This document shows, in pieces, positions 6,064-12,756 of a DNA stretch of 12,756 nucleotides (position 1 is its first letter; every line of letters begins with the position of its first letter). The stretch covers positions 1 through 12,756 of the forward strand of contig CALCTI010000574.1 of NCBI GenBank assembly GCA_937894105.1, written 5' to 3'. The notes beneath the pieces were generated by a model. The model worked only from the letters and a program-made list of their open reading frames with translations, was not told where the DNA came from and searched no databases. Position numbers and translations under genes: made by a program. The DNA comes from an uncultured cyanobacterium. Its GTDB lineage: Bacteria > Cyanobacteriota > Cyanobacteriia > CACIAM-69d.

Positions 6064-6792
6064 ATGAAGAAACTCCTCCGCTGGCTATGCATCATTCCCC
6101 TGAGCTATACAACCTTGATTGGCTGCGAGGGTGGCCTTTTTTCCCAAGGTCTTAACCAAGACCCTATCAGTATTTCCTACAGTTCTACCCCAGGGCATTA
6201 CCCCCTAATTCTCGGTAAAGAAAAGGGTTTTTTTAAGGCACAAGGGGTTGTGGTGGAGCCTGAATTTCACAAGGACTACATCAGCCAAATCAACGAATTT
6301 CGCAGCGGCAAATACGACGGCATTGTGGTGGCTCTCGGCAGCGTACTCAGCATTTTGACCACAACCCCTGATGTTCAGATTATTCTCGTCATCAATAATT
6401 CCCAAGGGCGAGATGCCATCCTGGCTCGCAATAATATTCAAGAGGTGGAAGATCTTAAGGGAAAAGTTCTGGGCACACGTCTAGGGGACTTCGGTGAGCT
6501 TCTGGTACAGGAGATGCTCAAGAAGCATAATGTGCCTTTGGACTCGGTAAAAATTGTCAATATTAATGCCGAGGATCTGGTTGAAAAGCTCAACACTGGC
6601 GTAATTGACGCGGGGCAAACGTGGCATCCCTACACGGTTCAGGCATCGAACTATGGTTATCACGTGTTGTTCGACAGCACCGAAACGCCGGGGCTTATTA
6701 CTGAAGTGTTGGTGGTGCGGCGGTCTGTGATTCGCGATCGCCCGGAAGAGCTGAAAGCACTGCTTAAAGGCTGGCTAGAGTCTCGGGAGTAA
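6064..6792 (+). CDS. N-terminal ORF of the interrupted substrate-binding lipoprotein
   Basis: As written, the sequence encodes 242 residues from the ATG at 6064. The frame is open further upstream to a TTG at 6007, but the ATG gives a textbook lipoprotein signal peptide (MKKLLRWLCIIPLSYTTLIGC), so it is preferred. The truncated product would lack the last quarter of the protein, including helices that normally pack both lobes, so ligand binding is doubtful. Confidence 0.65.
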   Translation: MKKLLRWLCIIPLSYTTLIGCEGGLFSQGLNQDPISISYSSTPGHYPLILGKEKGFFKAQGVVVEPEFHKDYISQINEFRSGKYDGIVVALGSVLSILTTTPDVQIILVINNSQGRDAILARNNIQEVEDLKGKVLGTRLGDFGELLVQEMLKKHNVPLDSVKIVNINAEDLVEKLNTGVIDAGQTWHPYTVQASNYGYHVLFDSTETPGLITEVLVVRRSVIRDRPEELKALLKGWLESRE

Positions 6793-6813
6793 TGGCTAGA
6801 GAATCCCGGCGAA

Positions 6814-7080
6814 GTGCGCAATATGATTTCTAACTCCCTGGGCATTGACGAAGAAGATTTATTTGACCAGGAAGTGACCTTCGAGGGCATTGAGCTGCCT
6901 TCTTTGGAGCGTAATTTGGAAATTATGAGCCCAGGGAACACAACGGATTCCTTACACTTTACGACCCAGCTTTACACGGATTTTTTTGCCATTAATGGAA
7001 CGATTAATGCGCCGCCAGATTTAGAAACGTTAATTAACCCCCGCCTCTTAGAATCTTTGCAAGAGGACGATAACTCATGA
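6814..7080 (+). CDS. C-terminal remainder of the substrate-binding protein, in the same frame
   Basis: This 88-codon stretch could restart at GTG 6814 or ATG 6823. It is exactly in phase with the ORF ending at 6792 and has no signal peptide. It contains the SLERNLEIM...TTQLYTDFFAINGTINAPPDLETLINPRLLESL segment usual at the C-terminus of NMT1-like binding proteins. It is unlikely to be an independent gene. Translation through it would nevertheless carry ribosomes to the ATGA junction at 7077-7080 and feed the kinase start. Confidence 0.5.
   Translation: MRNMISNSLGIDEEDLFDQEVTFEGIELPSLERNLEIMSPGNTTDSLHFTTQLYTDFFAINGTINAPPDLETLINPRLLESLQEDDNS
7063..7066 (+). promoter_or_regulatory. GAGG ribosome binding site and ATGA overlap for the kinase start
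   Basis: GAGG lies ten bases before the ATG at 7077, inside the tail of the binding-protein frame. The ATG overlaps the TGA of that frame (ATGA, 7077-7080), the classical arrangement for translational coupling. Confidence 0.55.
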
Positions 7081-9716
7081 AAAAGCTTATTCACGCCACC
7101 TTGAGGGTTAAGTTAATTGCCTCTTTTCTCGCTGTTTCACTAGTTCCTATTACCCTTTTAACGGTGTGGAATCGTCAGCAAAATAGCGAAATTCTCCTTG
7201 AGCGTAGCCAACAAAATTTGCTGCACAATACTCAGCAAACGGCCAATACGTTGACTCAGTTTCTAACACAAAACTTGGCAATGTTGAGCAGCCAGGCGCG
7301 GCTGCCCGATCTGGGACGGTATTTAAACGAGTCTAATCCGGAAAGGCGATCGCAGTATGAAGGTGAAGTGGAAGATATTTTTCTAACCTTGACTAAGCGA
7401 GACGTATTTAATATTTCCTCCTACGCTTTAATTGATACCAATGGGGTTGGGGTTATTGACACTCGCGTTGAAAAAACCGGAAATTCCTATCAGGATGAGC
7501 CGTTTTTCACTCAGGCGATGGAAACAGGGTTTCCTTTTATTTCTGATGTTATTTATTCCGTGGAAGCATCAGCTCCAATTATCTTTTTCAGCAGTCCCGT
7601 TCGTGATGAAACGAACAAAGTTGTTGGGGTTTTACTGATTCGATATAACGCCTCAACAATCCAAGATACTGTTAGCCGATCGCACCCTAGCGATTTAGCA
7701 ATTCTTGTGGATCAGGACAATTTAAGGCTGGCGCAAAATGACGATTCCGGGTTGATTATGAACCCCGTGTCGACCTTGTCCAGTGGTGAAACAAGTCGAC
7801 TTCAGGATCAAGGACGACTGGTGCCTGACTTTTCCGCTGACGCCGGGCAACCGATTCCGGGGCTGGTGGAAGAGTTAGAAACTGATGGTGAATCTCGATT
7901 TTTTGAGTTCAATTATCAAGGTGAGCTTCACCAGGCGGTGGTGGTCCCCCTGAGTCAAAATCCCAACAATCGCAATCAGCAGTGGTCTTTGGTGGTGGCG
8001 CAGTCCCAAAGCGCTTTCTTGGCTCCCATTGAGGCTCAGCTTCAAAGCATTATTGTGTTTTGGCTGGTGTGTGCGGCGGTGGTAAGTTTGGCGGCGATCG
8101 CCCTGGGCTATACCCTCACGGAGCCGATCGCCAAGCTGATGGGGGCGGTAAAGCGCCTGGCGGCGGGGGATTTAGCTGCTCGCAGTCCGGTGCAGCGTCA
8201 AGATGAGTTAGGGAAGCTGTCCGTTAGCTTTAACCATATGGCGGAGCGCATTGGGGAGTTGTTGAACAGTTTGGAAAACCGGTCCCAAGAATTGGAAATG
8301 AGTCAGTCCACCACGGTGGCAATCGGGGAGCTGGCGGAGGCGATTTTTGAGCGAGATCGCTTGCTTCAGGGGGCGGTGCAGGTGTTGCTGGAACGGTTTA
8401 AGCTCGAGGCTGCCTATGTGTATCTGTGGGATGCCCAGGAAGAGCGACTCGTATTTGCCCAGGCGGCGATCATGTCCTCCAATGTGCCATCCACCAAGGA
8501 GCGAGTGCCGTCCTGGGTGACGGATGGGGCACGTACTCAGGAACCACAGATTTTTCGAGGGGAATTTGCTGCGATCGCGATTCCAATGATTTCCGGCAGT
8601 CAACTGCTGGGGGTATTGGAGATCCAGGATCATCGGCGATCGCAGTTTACGGAGGCGGAGCAGGAAACCTTTAAAACGTTAACCAATCAAATTGCGATCG
8701 CTTGGAATAACGCCAAACTAATTGAGGATATTAAGGTGGCGCGGGAGCGATCAAAGCGTCAAACAAAGTCCCTAGAGAAAACCTTGCAAAAGTTACAAAG
8801 TACCCAGAGCCAGTTAATTCAAACGGAAAAAATGTCCGGGCTGGGGCAACTTGTGGCAGGTATTGCCCATGAAATTAATAATCCCATGAATTATATTCAT
8901 GGCAATTTACGCTACATGGAAGAGTATCTGGAAAGCCTAATTAAAATTGTTGAATCTTATAGGAAAACCCACCCTGAGTCTCCCGTAATCGATGACCTAA
9001 TGGAGGAGGATGAATTTGAGTTTCTTTTGGAGGACTCTCCTAACATTATTAAGTCCATGAAAATGGGTACTGATCGCATTAAAGGCATCGTTTATTCTCT
9101 ACGTAATTTCTCCCGTTTGGACGAGGCAGAATATAAAACGGCAAACGTTCATGAGGGTATCGATAGCACTTTATTGATCCTTCAGCATCGATTGAAGGCA
9201 AGTCCCAATCGTGGGACGGTTAAGGTGACGAAGAAATATGGAGAGTTGCCACCGGTTGATTGTTTCCCCGGGCAGCTTAACCAGGTATTTATGAATATTA
9301 CCGCTAATGCTATTGATGCCCTTGATGAAGCCTATGAGGGAGAAGAAGGGGCAGAAATTTTAATTTCTTCCGAGGCAATTCCTGATAAAAATCGCGTCAA
9401 AATAATCATTGAAGATAACGGACCAGGAATTCCAGAATCGGTAAAGCGGCGAATCTTTGACCCGTTTTTTACTACTAAACCAGTTGGAAAAGGAACGGGT
9501 TTAGGAATGTCTATTAGCTATCAAATTGTAGTTGAAAAGCACCGGGGAGAGCTGAACTGTCAGTCGGTCTCTGGGGAAGGAACACGCTTTGAAATTTCGA
9601 TTCCTATCCATCAAGAAAAATCTGAGGCTAAGGATGAAGAAGATGAGGAAGGAGACGGGGCCAACATTGGAAACACTGTAAAAGCTGAGTCTAAGGCGAT
9701 CGTCAGAACGGTTTAG
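7077..9716 (+). CDS. Membrane sensor histidine kinase (dCache-HAMP-GAF-HisKA-HATPase)
   Basis: An 879-residue kinase. TM1 is at about residues 10-28. A periplasmic dCache-like region follows (about 40-320) with FNISSYALIDTNGVGVIDT and a GNSYQDEPFF segment. TM2 is at about 325-347 and HAMP at about 345-400 (TEPIAKLMGAVKRLAAGDL). A GAF domain (about 425-547) and a coiled coil (about 550-590) come next. The H-box VAGIAHEINNPMNYIHGN has the phosphorylatable H598. The ATPase has the N-box (MNITANAIDAL, N744), G1 box (DNGPGIP, 780-786), F box (FDPFFTTKP) and G2 box (GKGTGLGM, 804-811). All catalytic boxes are intact. The C-terminal 35 residues are acidic (EAKDEEDEEGDG). It autophosphorylates and passes phosphate to a response regulator, none of which lies nearby. 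Overlap with the binding-protein frame suggests that protein once presented a ligand to the dCache domain. Confidence 0.93.
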   Translation: MKKLIHATLRVKLIASFLAVSLVPITLLTVWNRQQNSEILLERSQQNLLHNTQQTANTLTQFLTQNLAMLSSQARLPDLGRYLNESNPERRSQYEGEVEDIFLTLTKRDVFNISSYALIDTNGVGVIDTRVEKTGNSYQDEPFFTQAMETGFPFISDVIYSVEASAPIIFFSSPVRDETNKVVGVLLIRYNASTIQDTVSRSHPSDLAILVDQDNLRLAQNDDSGLIMNPVSTLSSGETSRLQDQGRLVPDFSADAGQPIPGLVEELETDGESRFFEFNYQGELHQAVVVPLSQNPNNRNQQWSLVVAQSQSAFLAPIEAQLQSIIVFWLVCAAVVSLAAIALGYTLTEPIAKLMGAVKRLAAGDLAARSPVQRQDELGKLSVSFNHMAERIGELLNSLENRSQELEMSQSTTVAIGELAEAIFERDRLLQGAVQVLLERFKLEAAYVYLWDAQEERLVFAQAAIMSSNVPSTKERVPSWVTDGARTQEPQIFRGEFAAIAIPMISGSQLLGVLEIQDHRRSQFTEAEQETFKTLTNQIAIAWNNAKLIEDIKVARERSKRQTKSLEKTLQKLQSTQSQLIQTEKMSGLGQLVAGIAHEINNPMNYIHGNLRYMEEYLESLIKIVESYRKTHPESPVIDDLMEEDEFEFLLEDSPNIIKSMKMGTDRIKGIVYSLRNFSRLDEAEYKTANVHEGIDSTLLILQHRLKASPNRGTVKVTKKYGELPPVDCFPGQLNQVFMNITANAIDALDEAYEGEEGAEILISSEAIPDKNRVKIIIEDNGPGIPESVKRRIFDPFFTTKPVGKGTGLGMSISYQIVVEKHRGELNCQSVSGEGTRFEISIPIHQEKSEAKDEEDEEGDGANIGNTVKAESKAIVRTV

Positions 9717-9830
9717 ACCCCCACGTTACGGTCAATTGGCTATGTTGGCTATGGTCAAGTGGTGATGGTCGAGTCGCGATGATCAATGCGTTCATTAGAA
9801 GAACAGTCCAAGAGCACTGAGCCTGTCTAG

Positions 9831-9955
9831 GGGCTGTCATCAATTGAATCCCTAAGTCAAGATCTGTGAGGGTTTCAGCCCCTAGCCTTGTTTGTTTTTA
9901 AAGGGCGCGTACTCCCCACTGCATAAGGCTTCTGGAGATTAATTGATGACACGCC
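9831..9955 (-). mobile_element. MITE-like nonautonomous element, compact full copy C
   Basis: A 125-bp element flanked by CTAG on both sides (9827-9830 and 9956-9959). Its ends are inverted: GGGCTGTCATCAATT on the left and, read inward from the right, GGCGTGTCATCAATTAAT; 13 of the first 15 bases agree. It holds single copies of the segments that are tandemly expanded in the 1510-1717 copy, and it shares GGGCTGAAACCCTC. It lies between two convergent genes, where it might form a bidirectional hairpin. No ORF of note. Confidence 0.8.
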
Positions 9956-9980
9956 CTAGACACGACTGTCGATTCAGCTC

Positions 9981-11609
9981 CTAAATCCAATTAGGTAGCC
10001 AGGGGCGGCCGAAATTCCAAACCCTCATGCTCCAGCCCGTTTGGGAAAGGGGTAGCCCCAAGTACACCGGCAACCAGAAAATAAAACCCGTGGCGATCGC
10101 CCCCAGTGCAAAAACGCCCCACCAGCGCCAGTAGGAATCGCGATGATCCAAACAGCGATTAACCATCCAAGCGAGGGTAAGAATGGCGAAGGTGAGGGCT
10201 CCCATGTAGTGGTACAAAAACGTGCAGCGGGTGACTCGGAGCCATAGCATTAGGTTGCCGCTGTAGTTGCCTAGGGTGAATAGCAAAAACCAGCTTGAGT
10301 TAGATAAGCGCACCGGGTTGAGGGGGCGACGCTGCCATAGATATTGAGCAAGACCGGCGGCGGCGAGCGCCAGGGCCAGCACCGACAACCACCACAGGAT
10401 GGGGTTGCCCATGGCGTGAACGTCGAAAATCACTGGGGAAACGCCGTCGGGAATATCTGGTTTTAGGTTGTCGTAATCAAGGGGAGAGTTGGGGTCAGCG
10501 ACGCGGGCGTAAAAATAAGCCAGGGGACGCAGGAGCAGAGGCCAGCTATACCAGGGAGAGCAGTAGGGGTGAATGTCGTTGCCGCCCACGTTTTGGTGAA
10601 CATTAAGGATGGCTAGATTTACGTCCCACAGGTTGCGATCTGGATTTAGCAACAGGTGGGGAATCCATAGCCAGCAGTAGAGTACGGCGGGGACGAGGAC
10701 GAGATAGAGCCCCATGGAGACGACGGAAATTTGGGCGAGGAAGTTGAGGGGCGATCGCCACTGTTCCGTTTGGGGCGTTGGTTTCGGTGGGGATTTTCGA
10801 TGGGTCCACCAGTGGTAAAGTTTGGCGGTTAGCCAAAAGCTCCAGGGCACAAACCAAAAGCCTGCGCCGTTCCATTTGATGGATACTGTGGCTCCTAAAA
10901 ACAAACCGGCAAGGGTGAACCAGGCACGGCGTTTTTTCTGGCGCGATCGCCCCAAATCCTGCTGGGGATTAAAGGTAGCGAGAACTTTGAGAAAGCAATA
11001 TTGCCCCAGAAGCCCGAAAAGTACCAGGTAAATGTTGTTCAAGCCGTAGCGGGATTCCACGAGAAAGAGCCCGTCCATGGCTAGCAGGGCGGCGGCGATC
11101 GTCGCCAGTCGCCAACTGCGGGATAATTCCCAGGCGATCGCCCCCAACACTAGGGGAATAAAGGATCCCACCAAACCATTGAGCCACCGGTAACTAAACG
11201 TGGTGCGCAAGGTGCCCACGGCGTCGTTCATGGTGTCCCGCCCGATGGGAATGTGGGAGCCAATCCAAATGCCCACAGCAATGATGTATTTGCTCAGGGG
11301 CGGGTGGGCGTCAAAAAAGGGGGTCTGGGTCAGGTAATTGTCGGCAAATTTGGCAAAGTACACCTCGTCAAACACCAGGGTGTTGAATTGACCAATTTTC
11401 CAAAAGCGCATCGCCAGGGACAGGGCAAAAATTAGCCCCAGGGTCAATTTCCAGCGGGCAGGCGATCGCCACAGGGTTACCGCCCCCCCCGGCGTCTCTT
11501 TTTCTGGCAGCTTATCCTTATCCAGCTCGGACTTATCTAACTCGTACCTATCCAACTTGTGCCCCACACTACCTTTCGCCCATCTGGTGTAGCACGGGTT
11601 GCCAGCCAT
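9981..11609 (-). CDS. Phospholipid carrier-dependent protein mannosyltransferase-like glycosyltransferase (GT39/PMT family)
   Basis: A 542-residue membrane protein. It matches the PMT (dolichyl-phosphate-mannose--protein mannosyltransferase) family. The catalytic Asp-Glu pair is in the first external loop (F80-D81-E82-V-Y-F-A-K-F). Next come DAHPPLSKYIIAVG, GLVGSFIPLVLG, MDGLFLVESRYGLNNIYL and the VSIKWNG motif. The C-terminal PMT_4TMC-like region has DVHAMGNPILWWL and RCTFLYHYMGALTFAI. These enzymes transfer a sugar from a lipid-phosphate carrier to an acceptor outside the membrane, in bacteria usually Ser/Thr of exported proteins; the acceptor here is unknown. The N-terminal about 45 residues are hydrophilic and include three LDxxE/LDxxK pentapeptides. 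The start has no clear Shine-Dalgarno sequence. It lies 48 bp downstream of the LCP gene, likely co-transcribed. Confidence 0.9.
   Translation of the reverse strand: MAGNPCYTRWAKGSVGHKLDRYELDKSELDKDKLPEKETPGGAVTLWRSPARWKLTLGLIFALSLAMRFWKIGQFNTLVFDEVYFAKFADNYLTQTPFFDAHPPLSKYIIAVGIWIGSHIPIGRDTMNDAVGTLRTTFSYRWLNGLVGSFIPLVLGAIAWELSRSWRLATIAAALLAMDGLFLVESRYGLNNIYLVLFGLLGQYCFLKVLATFNPQQDLGRSRQKKRRAWFTLAGLFLGATVSIKWNGAGFWFVPWSFWLTAKLYHWWTHRKSPPKPTPQTEQWRSPLNFLAQISVVSMGLYLVLVPAVLYCWLWIPHLLLNPDRNLWDVNLAILNVHQNVGGNDIHPYCSPWYSWPLLLRPLAYFYARVADPNSPLDYDNLKPDIPDGVSPVIFDVHAMGNPILWWLSVLALALAAAGLAQYLWQRRPLNPVRLSNSSWFLLFTLGNYSGNLMLWLRVTRCTFLYHYMGALTFAILTLAWMVNRCLDHRDSYWRWWGVFALGAIATGFIFWLPVYLGLPLSQTGWSMRVWNFGRPWLPNWI
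11511..11555 (-). repeat. Three in-frame 15-bp repeats in the glycosyltransferase N-terminus
   Basis: Residues 19-33 read LDRYE-LDKSE-LDKDK, encoded by three adjacent 15-bp units. They lie in the hydrophilic cytoplasmic lead before TM1, outside the conserved PMT domain, so copy number can vary without harming catalysis. Confidence 0.7.
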
Positions 11610-11627
11610 TGCCGACTATTGCAGCGC

Positions 11628-11669
11628 CATTAAAAGTCAACGGTTAAAAGCCAACGGTTAAAAGTCAAC
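11628..11669 (-). repeat. Three 14-bp repeats overlapping the end of the LCP gene
   Basis: On the minus strand the unit GTTGACTTTTAACC occurs at 11669-11656, then GTTGGCTTTTAACC at 11655-11642, then GTTGACTTTTAATG at 11641-11628. The first copy contains the LCP stop codon (TAA, 11660-11658), and the rest fills most of the 48-bp gap before the glycosyltransferase ATG. Confidence 0.85.
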
Positions 11670-12756
11670 CGTGTCGGACGGTGCCGACTCACCAGCGCCT
11701 TCAATTGCCGGGGCTTGCTGTTGCTCCAGCCAATCCTGTCCTAGCTGAATGGTAATGTCTGATTCCAAATATCCGGTGCTGTCCACCCGAACTTCGCCGA
11801 CGCCCATCGCTGCCTGCACTGCCTTTGCGGCGATCGCATCCCCATTTTGAGCCACGATTCGGCTCGTAGTCAGGGGTTCAGACCATTTCCGAGGGCGCTG
11901 CACCCGCCGGAATCCCGCCGCCTGAAGCTGTTCATTTTTCCGCTGCACCGCCCTATCATCGCCGGTGCTGTCTTGGATAACAATGCGCGATCGCAACGCC
12001 GACTTACGCCCTTCAATATCCACCTCACCAAAATCAAAATGCTCCGCCATCACCTGGGCAATACGCTGGGGAAAAGGCAGCCAATAACTAACGCCACCAT
12101 ACTGGGCCGTATTGCCAAATTCCCCCGGCAACATCAGCATTTGCACAGAGTCGCGCTCAACTTGGGAACTAAAGCCTGCCAGCGCCGCAATTTCCTCCAC
12201 GCTTAAGTTGGTATCAATGTGCTCGCGAATGGTAGACAAAATCTCCGGCAGCTTTAGCAACGTGCCCGGATTCAGGGCCTGCTCCTTTACTGCCCGAATG
12301 GCCATTTGTTGGCGCTGCACCCGACCAATATCTCCGTAAGCGTCGTAGCGGAACCGCAGAAACTGAAGCGCCTGCTCACCATTTAAATGCTGCCGCCCCT
12401 CTTTCAAATTGATATACAAATGCTGGCTATCGTCCTGGTACTTCATATCCTGGGGCACGTGTACCGTAATGCCCCCCAGCACGTCAATCAGCTTTTCCAC
12501 CCCCTGAACGTTGATGCGAATGTAGCGATCGATGGGAATACCGCCGAGCAGTTCGCTGGTGGCCCGGGCGCTTAGGGCAGGACCACCGTAGCTATTGGCG
12601 GCGTTGATTTTGGTGGTGCCCAGTCCTTCTACCCAGGTGCGGGTATCGCGGGGAATGGACAGGACGCTCATACGCTTGGTGCTGGGATCGAAGCGCAACA
12701 GCAACATGGTGTCCGACAGCCCCTCGAAGGAGTTCACCAGGGCGTGGTCGCCATAC
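11658..12756 (-). CDS. LCP-family (LytR-CpsA-Psr) protein, C-terminal part (5' end outside window)
   Basis: The frame is open to the window edge (YGDHALVNSFEG...), upstream of the GTG at 12737, so the N-terminal transmembrane anchor lies outside. The visible part starts inside the LCP domain: LSDTMLLLRFDP, SVLSIPRDT with the conserved Arg-Asp, TKINAANSYGG, GIPIDRYIRINVQGVEKLIDVLGGITVHVP and FLRFRYDAYGDIGRVQRQQMAIRAV, in which the Arg residues contact the polyprenyl-phosphate substrate. The last about 130 residues form a LytR_C-type domain (SRIVIQDSTGDDRAVQRKNEQLQAAGF). LCP enzymes transfer glycopolymers from a lipid carrier onto peptidoglycan or other acceptors at the cell surface; in cyanobacteria they also affect septum and envelope formation. 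It lies 48 bp upstream of the glycosyltransferase gene on the same strand. Confidence 0.92.
   Translation of the reverse strand, partial: YGDHALVNSFEGLSDTMLLLRFDPSTKRMSVLSIPRDTRTWVEGLGTTKINAANSYGGPALSARATSELLGGIPIDRYIRINVQGVEKLIDVLGGITVHVPQDMKYQDDSQHLYINLKEGRQHLNGEQALQFLRFRYDAYGDIGRVQRQQMAIRAVKEQALNPGTLLKLPEILSTIREHIDTNLSVEEIAALAGFSSQVERDSVQMLMLPGEFGNTAQYGGVSYWLPFPQRIAQVMAEHFDFGEVDIEGRKSALRSRIVIQDSTGDDRAVQRKNEQLQAAGFRRVQRPRKWSEPLTTSRIVAQNGDAIAAKAVQAAMGVGEVRVDSTGYLESDITIQLGQDWLEQQQAPAIEGAGESAPSDTVDF

Larger units (their letters stand above)
6064..7080 (+). pseudogene. ABC-type substrate-binding lipoprotein (NMT1/SsuA-like), interrupted by an in-frame TAA
   Basis: Read through the TAA at 6790-6792, one continuous frame of 338 codons runs from ATG 6064 to TGA 7078-7080. 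That is the normal length for an NMT1/SsuA/ThiY-like periplasmic binding protein. The N-terminus is a lipoprotein signal (KK, hydrophobic core, lipobox LIGC at 6115-6126). Next come SISYSSTPGHYPLILGKEKGFF, typical of this fold, and a WHPYTVQASNYG hinge region. The stop falls in GWLESRE-stop-WLENPGEV, where relatives usually have an aromatic residue before the helix leading to xNPxE. A change from TAT or TAC to TAA would explain it. No permease or ATPase gene is adjacent; the ATGA overlap with the kinase gene suggests a receptor role instead. A sequencing error is possible. Confidence 0.75.

Noticed and set aside
6790..6792. Recoding of the TAA as a sense codon
   Set aside because: UAA is not used for selenocysteine or pyrrolysine, and no recoding structure is evident; a mutation or sequencing error is simpler.
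6772..6801. A 21-bp tandem duplication creating the stop
   Set aside because: TGGCTAGAG is repeated, but the rest of the two units agree at only 5 of 12 bases, and the protein length fits relatives without an insertion.
10603..11187. Shadow ORFs on both strands inside the glycosyltransferase gene
   Set aside because: They are out of frame with a well-conserved PMT-family protein, with no family signature of their own.

Overview
The window is cyanobacterial. The palindrome GCGATCGC (HIP1, the octamer enriched in many cyanobacterial genomes) recurs in genes and gaps across the window. The protein families fit: a YbjN/CesT-like protein, an FKBP isomerase with an N-terminal membrane segment, a GT39 mannosyltransferase-like protein and an LCP-family protein. 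The exact genus cannot be read from this sequence. No rRNA, tRNA, CRISPR array or complete transposase gene is visible.

Layout, left to right: (1) the C-terminal part of a renalase-like FAD oxidoreductase (1-649); (2) a YbjN-domain protein (1054-1509) and a lipoate-protein-ligase-family protein (1708-2472), separated by a 208-bp transposon-like element; (3) a 91-bp MITE, a nine-copy 13-bp tandem array and an exported FKBP isomerase (2846-3523); (4) a 12-TM MFS transporter (3884-5185); (5) about 880 bp without a convincing gene, holding a GC-rich inverted repeat and an AT-rich leader; (6) a periplasmic substrate-binding lipoprotein broken by an in-frame TAA, overlapping by ATGA a dCache-HAMP-GAF hybrid-input histidine kinase (7077-9716); (7) on the minus strand, a GT39/PMT-family glycosyltransferase (9981-11609) 48 bp downstream of an LCP-family cell-wall glycopolymer ligase whose N-terminus lies outside the window (11658-12756).

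The most distinctive content is repeat biology. One nonautonomous element family (ends close to GGGCGTGTCATCAATTAAT, flanked by CTAG) occurs as a full copy at 1510-1717, a compact full copy at 9831-9955, a truncated copy ending at 897, and a single end at about 3684-3728. The copy at 1510-1717 sits exactly between two genes: its left CTAG contains the stop codon of the YbjN gene, and its right terminal repeat contains the ATG and first codons of the lipoate-ligase gene. The 83-bp length difference between the two full copies is almost entirely accounted for by two internal tandem expansions (two extra 18-bp and three extra 16-bp units, 84 bp).

Functionally, the substrate-binding protein and the kinase look like a two-gene ligand-sensing module, with no permease, ATPase or response regulator nearby. 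The nonsense codon in the binding protein means that this module is either decaying, wrongly sequenced, or dependent on reinitiation. The GT39 and LCP genes suggest a cell-envelope glycosylation locus.
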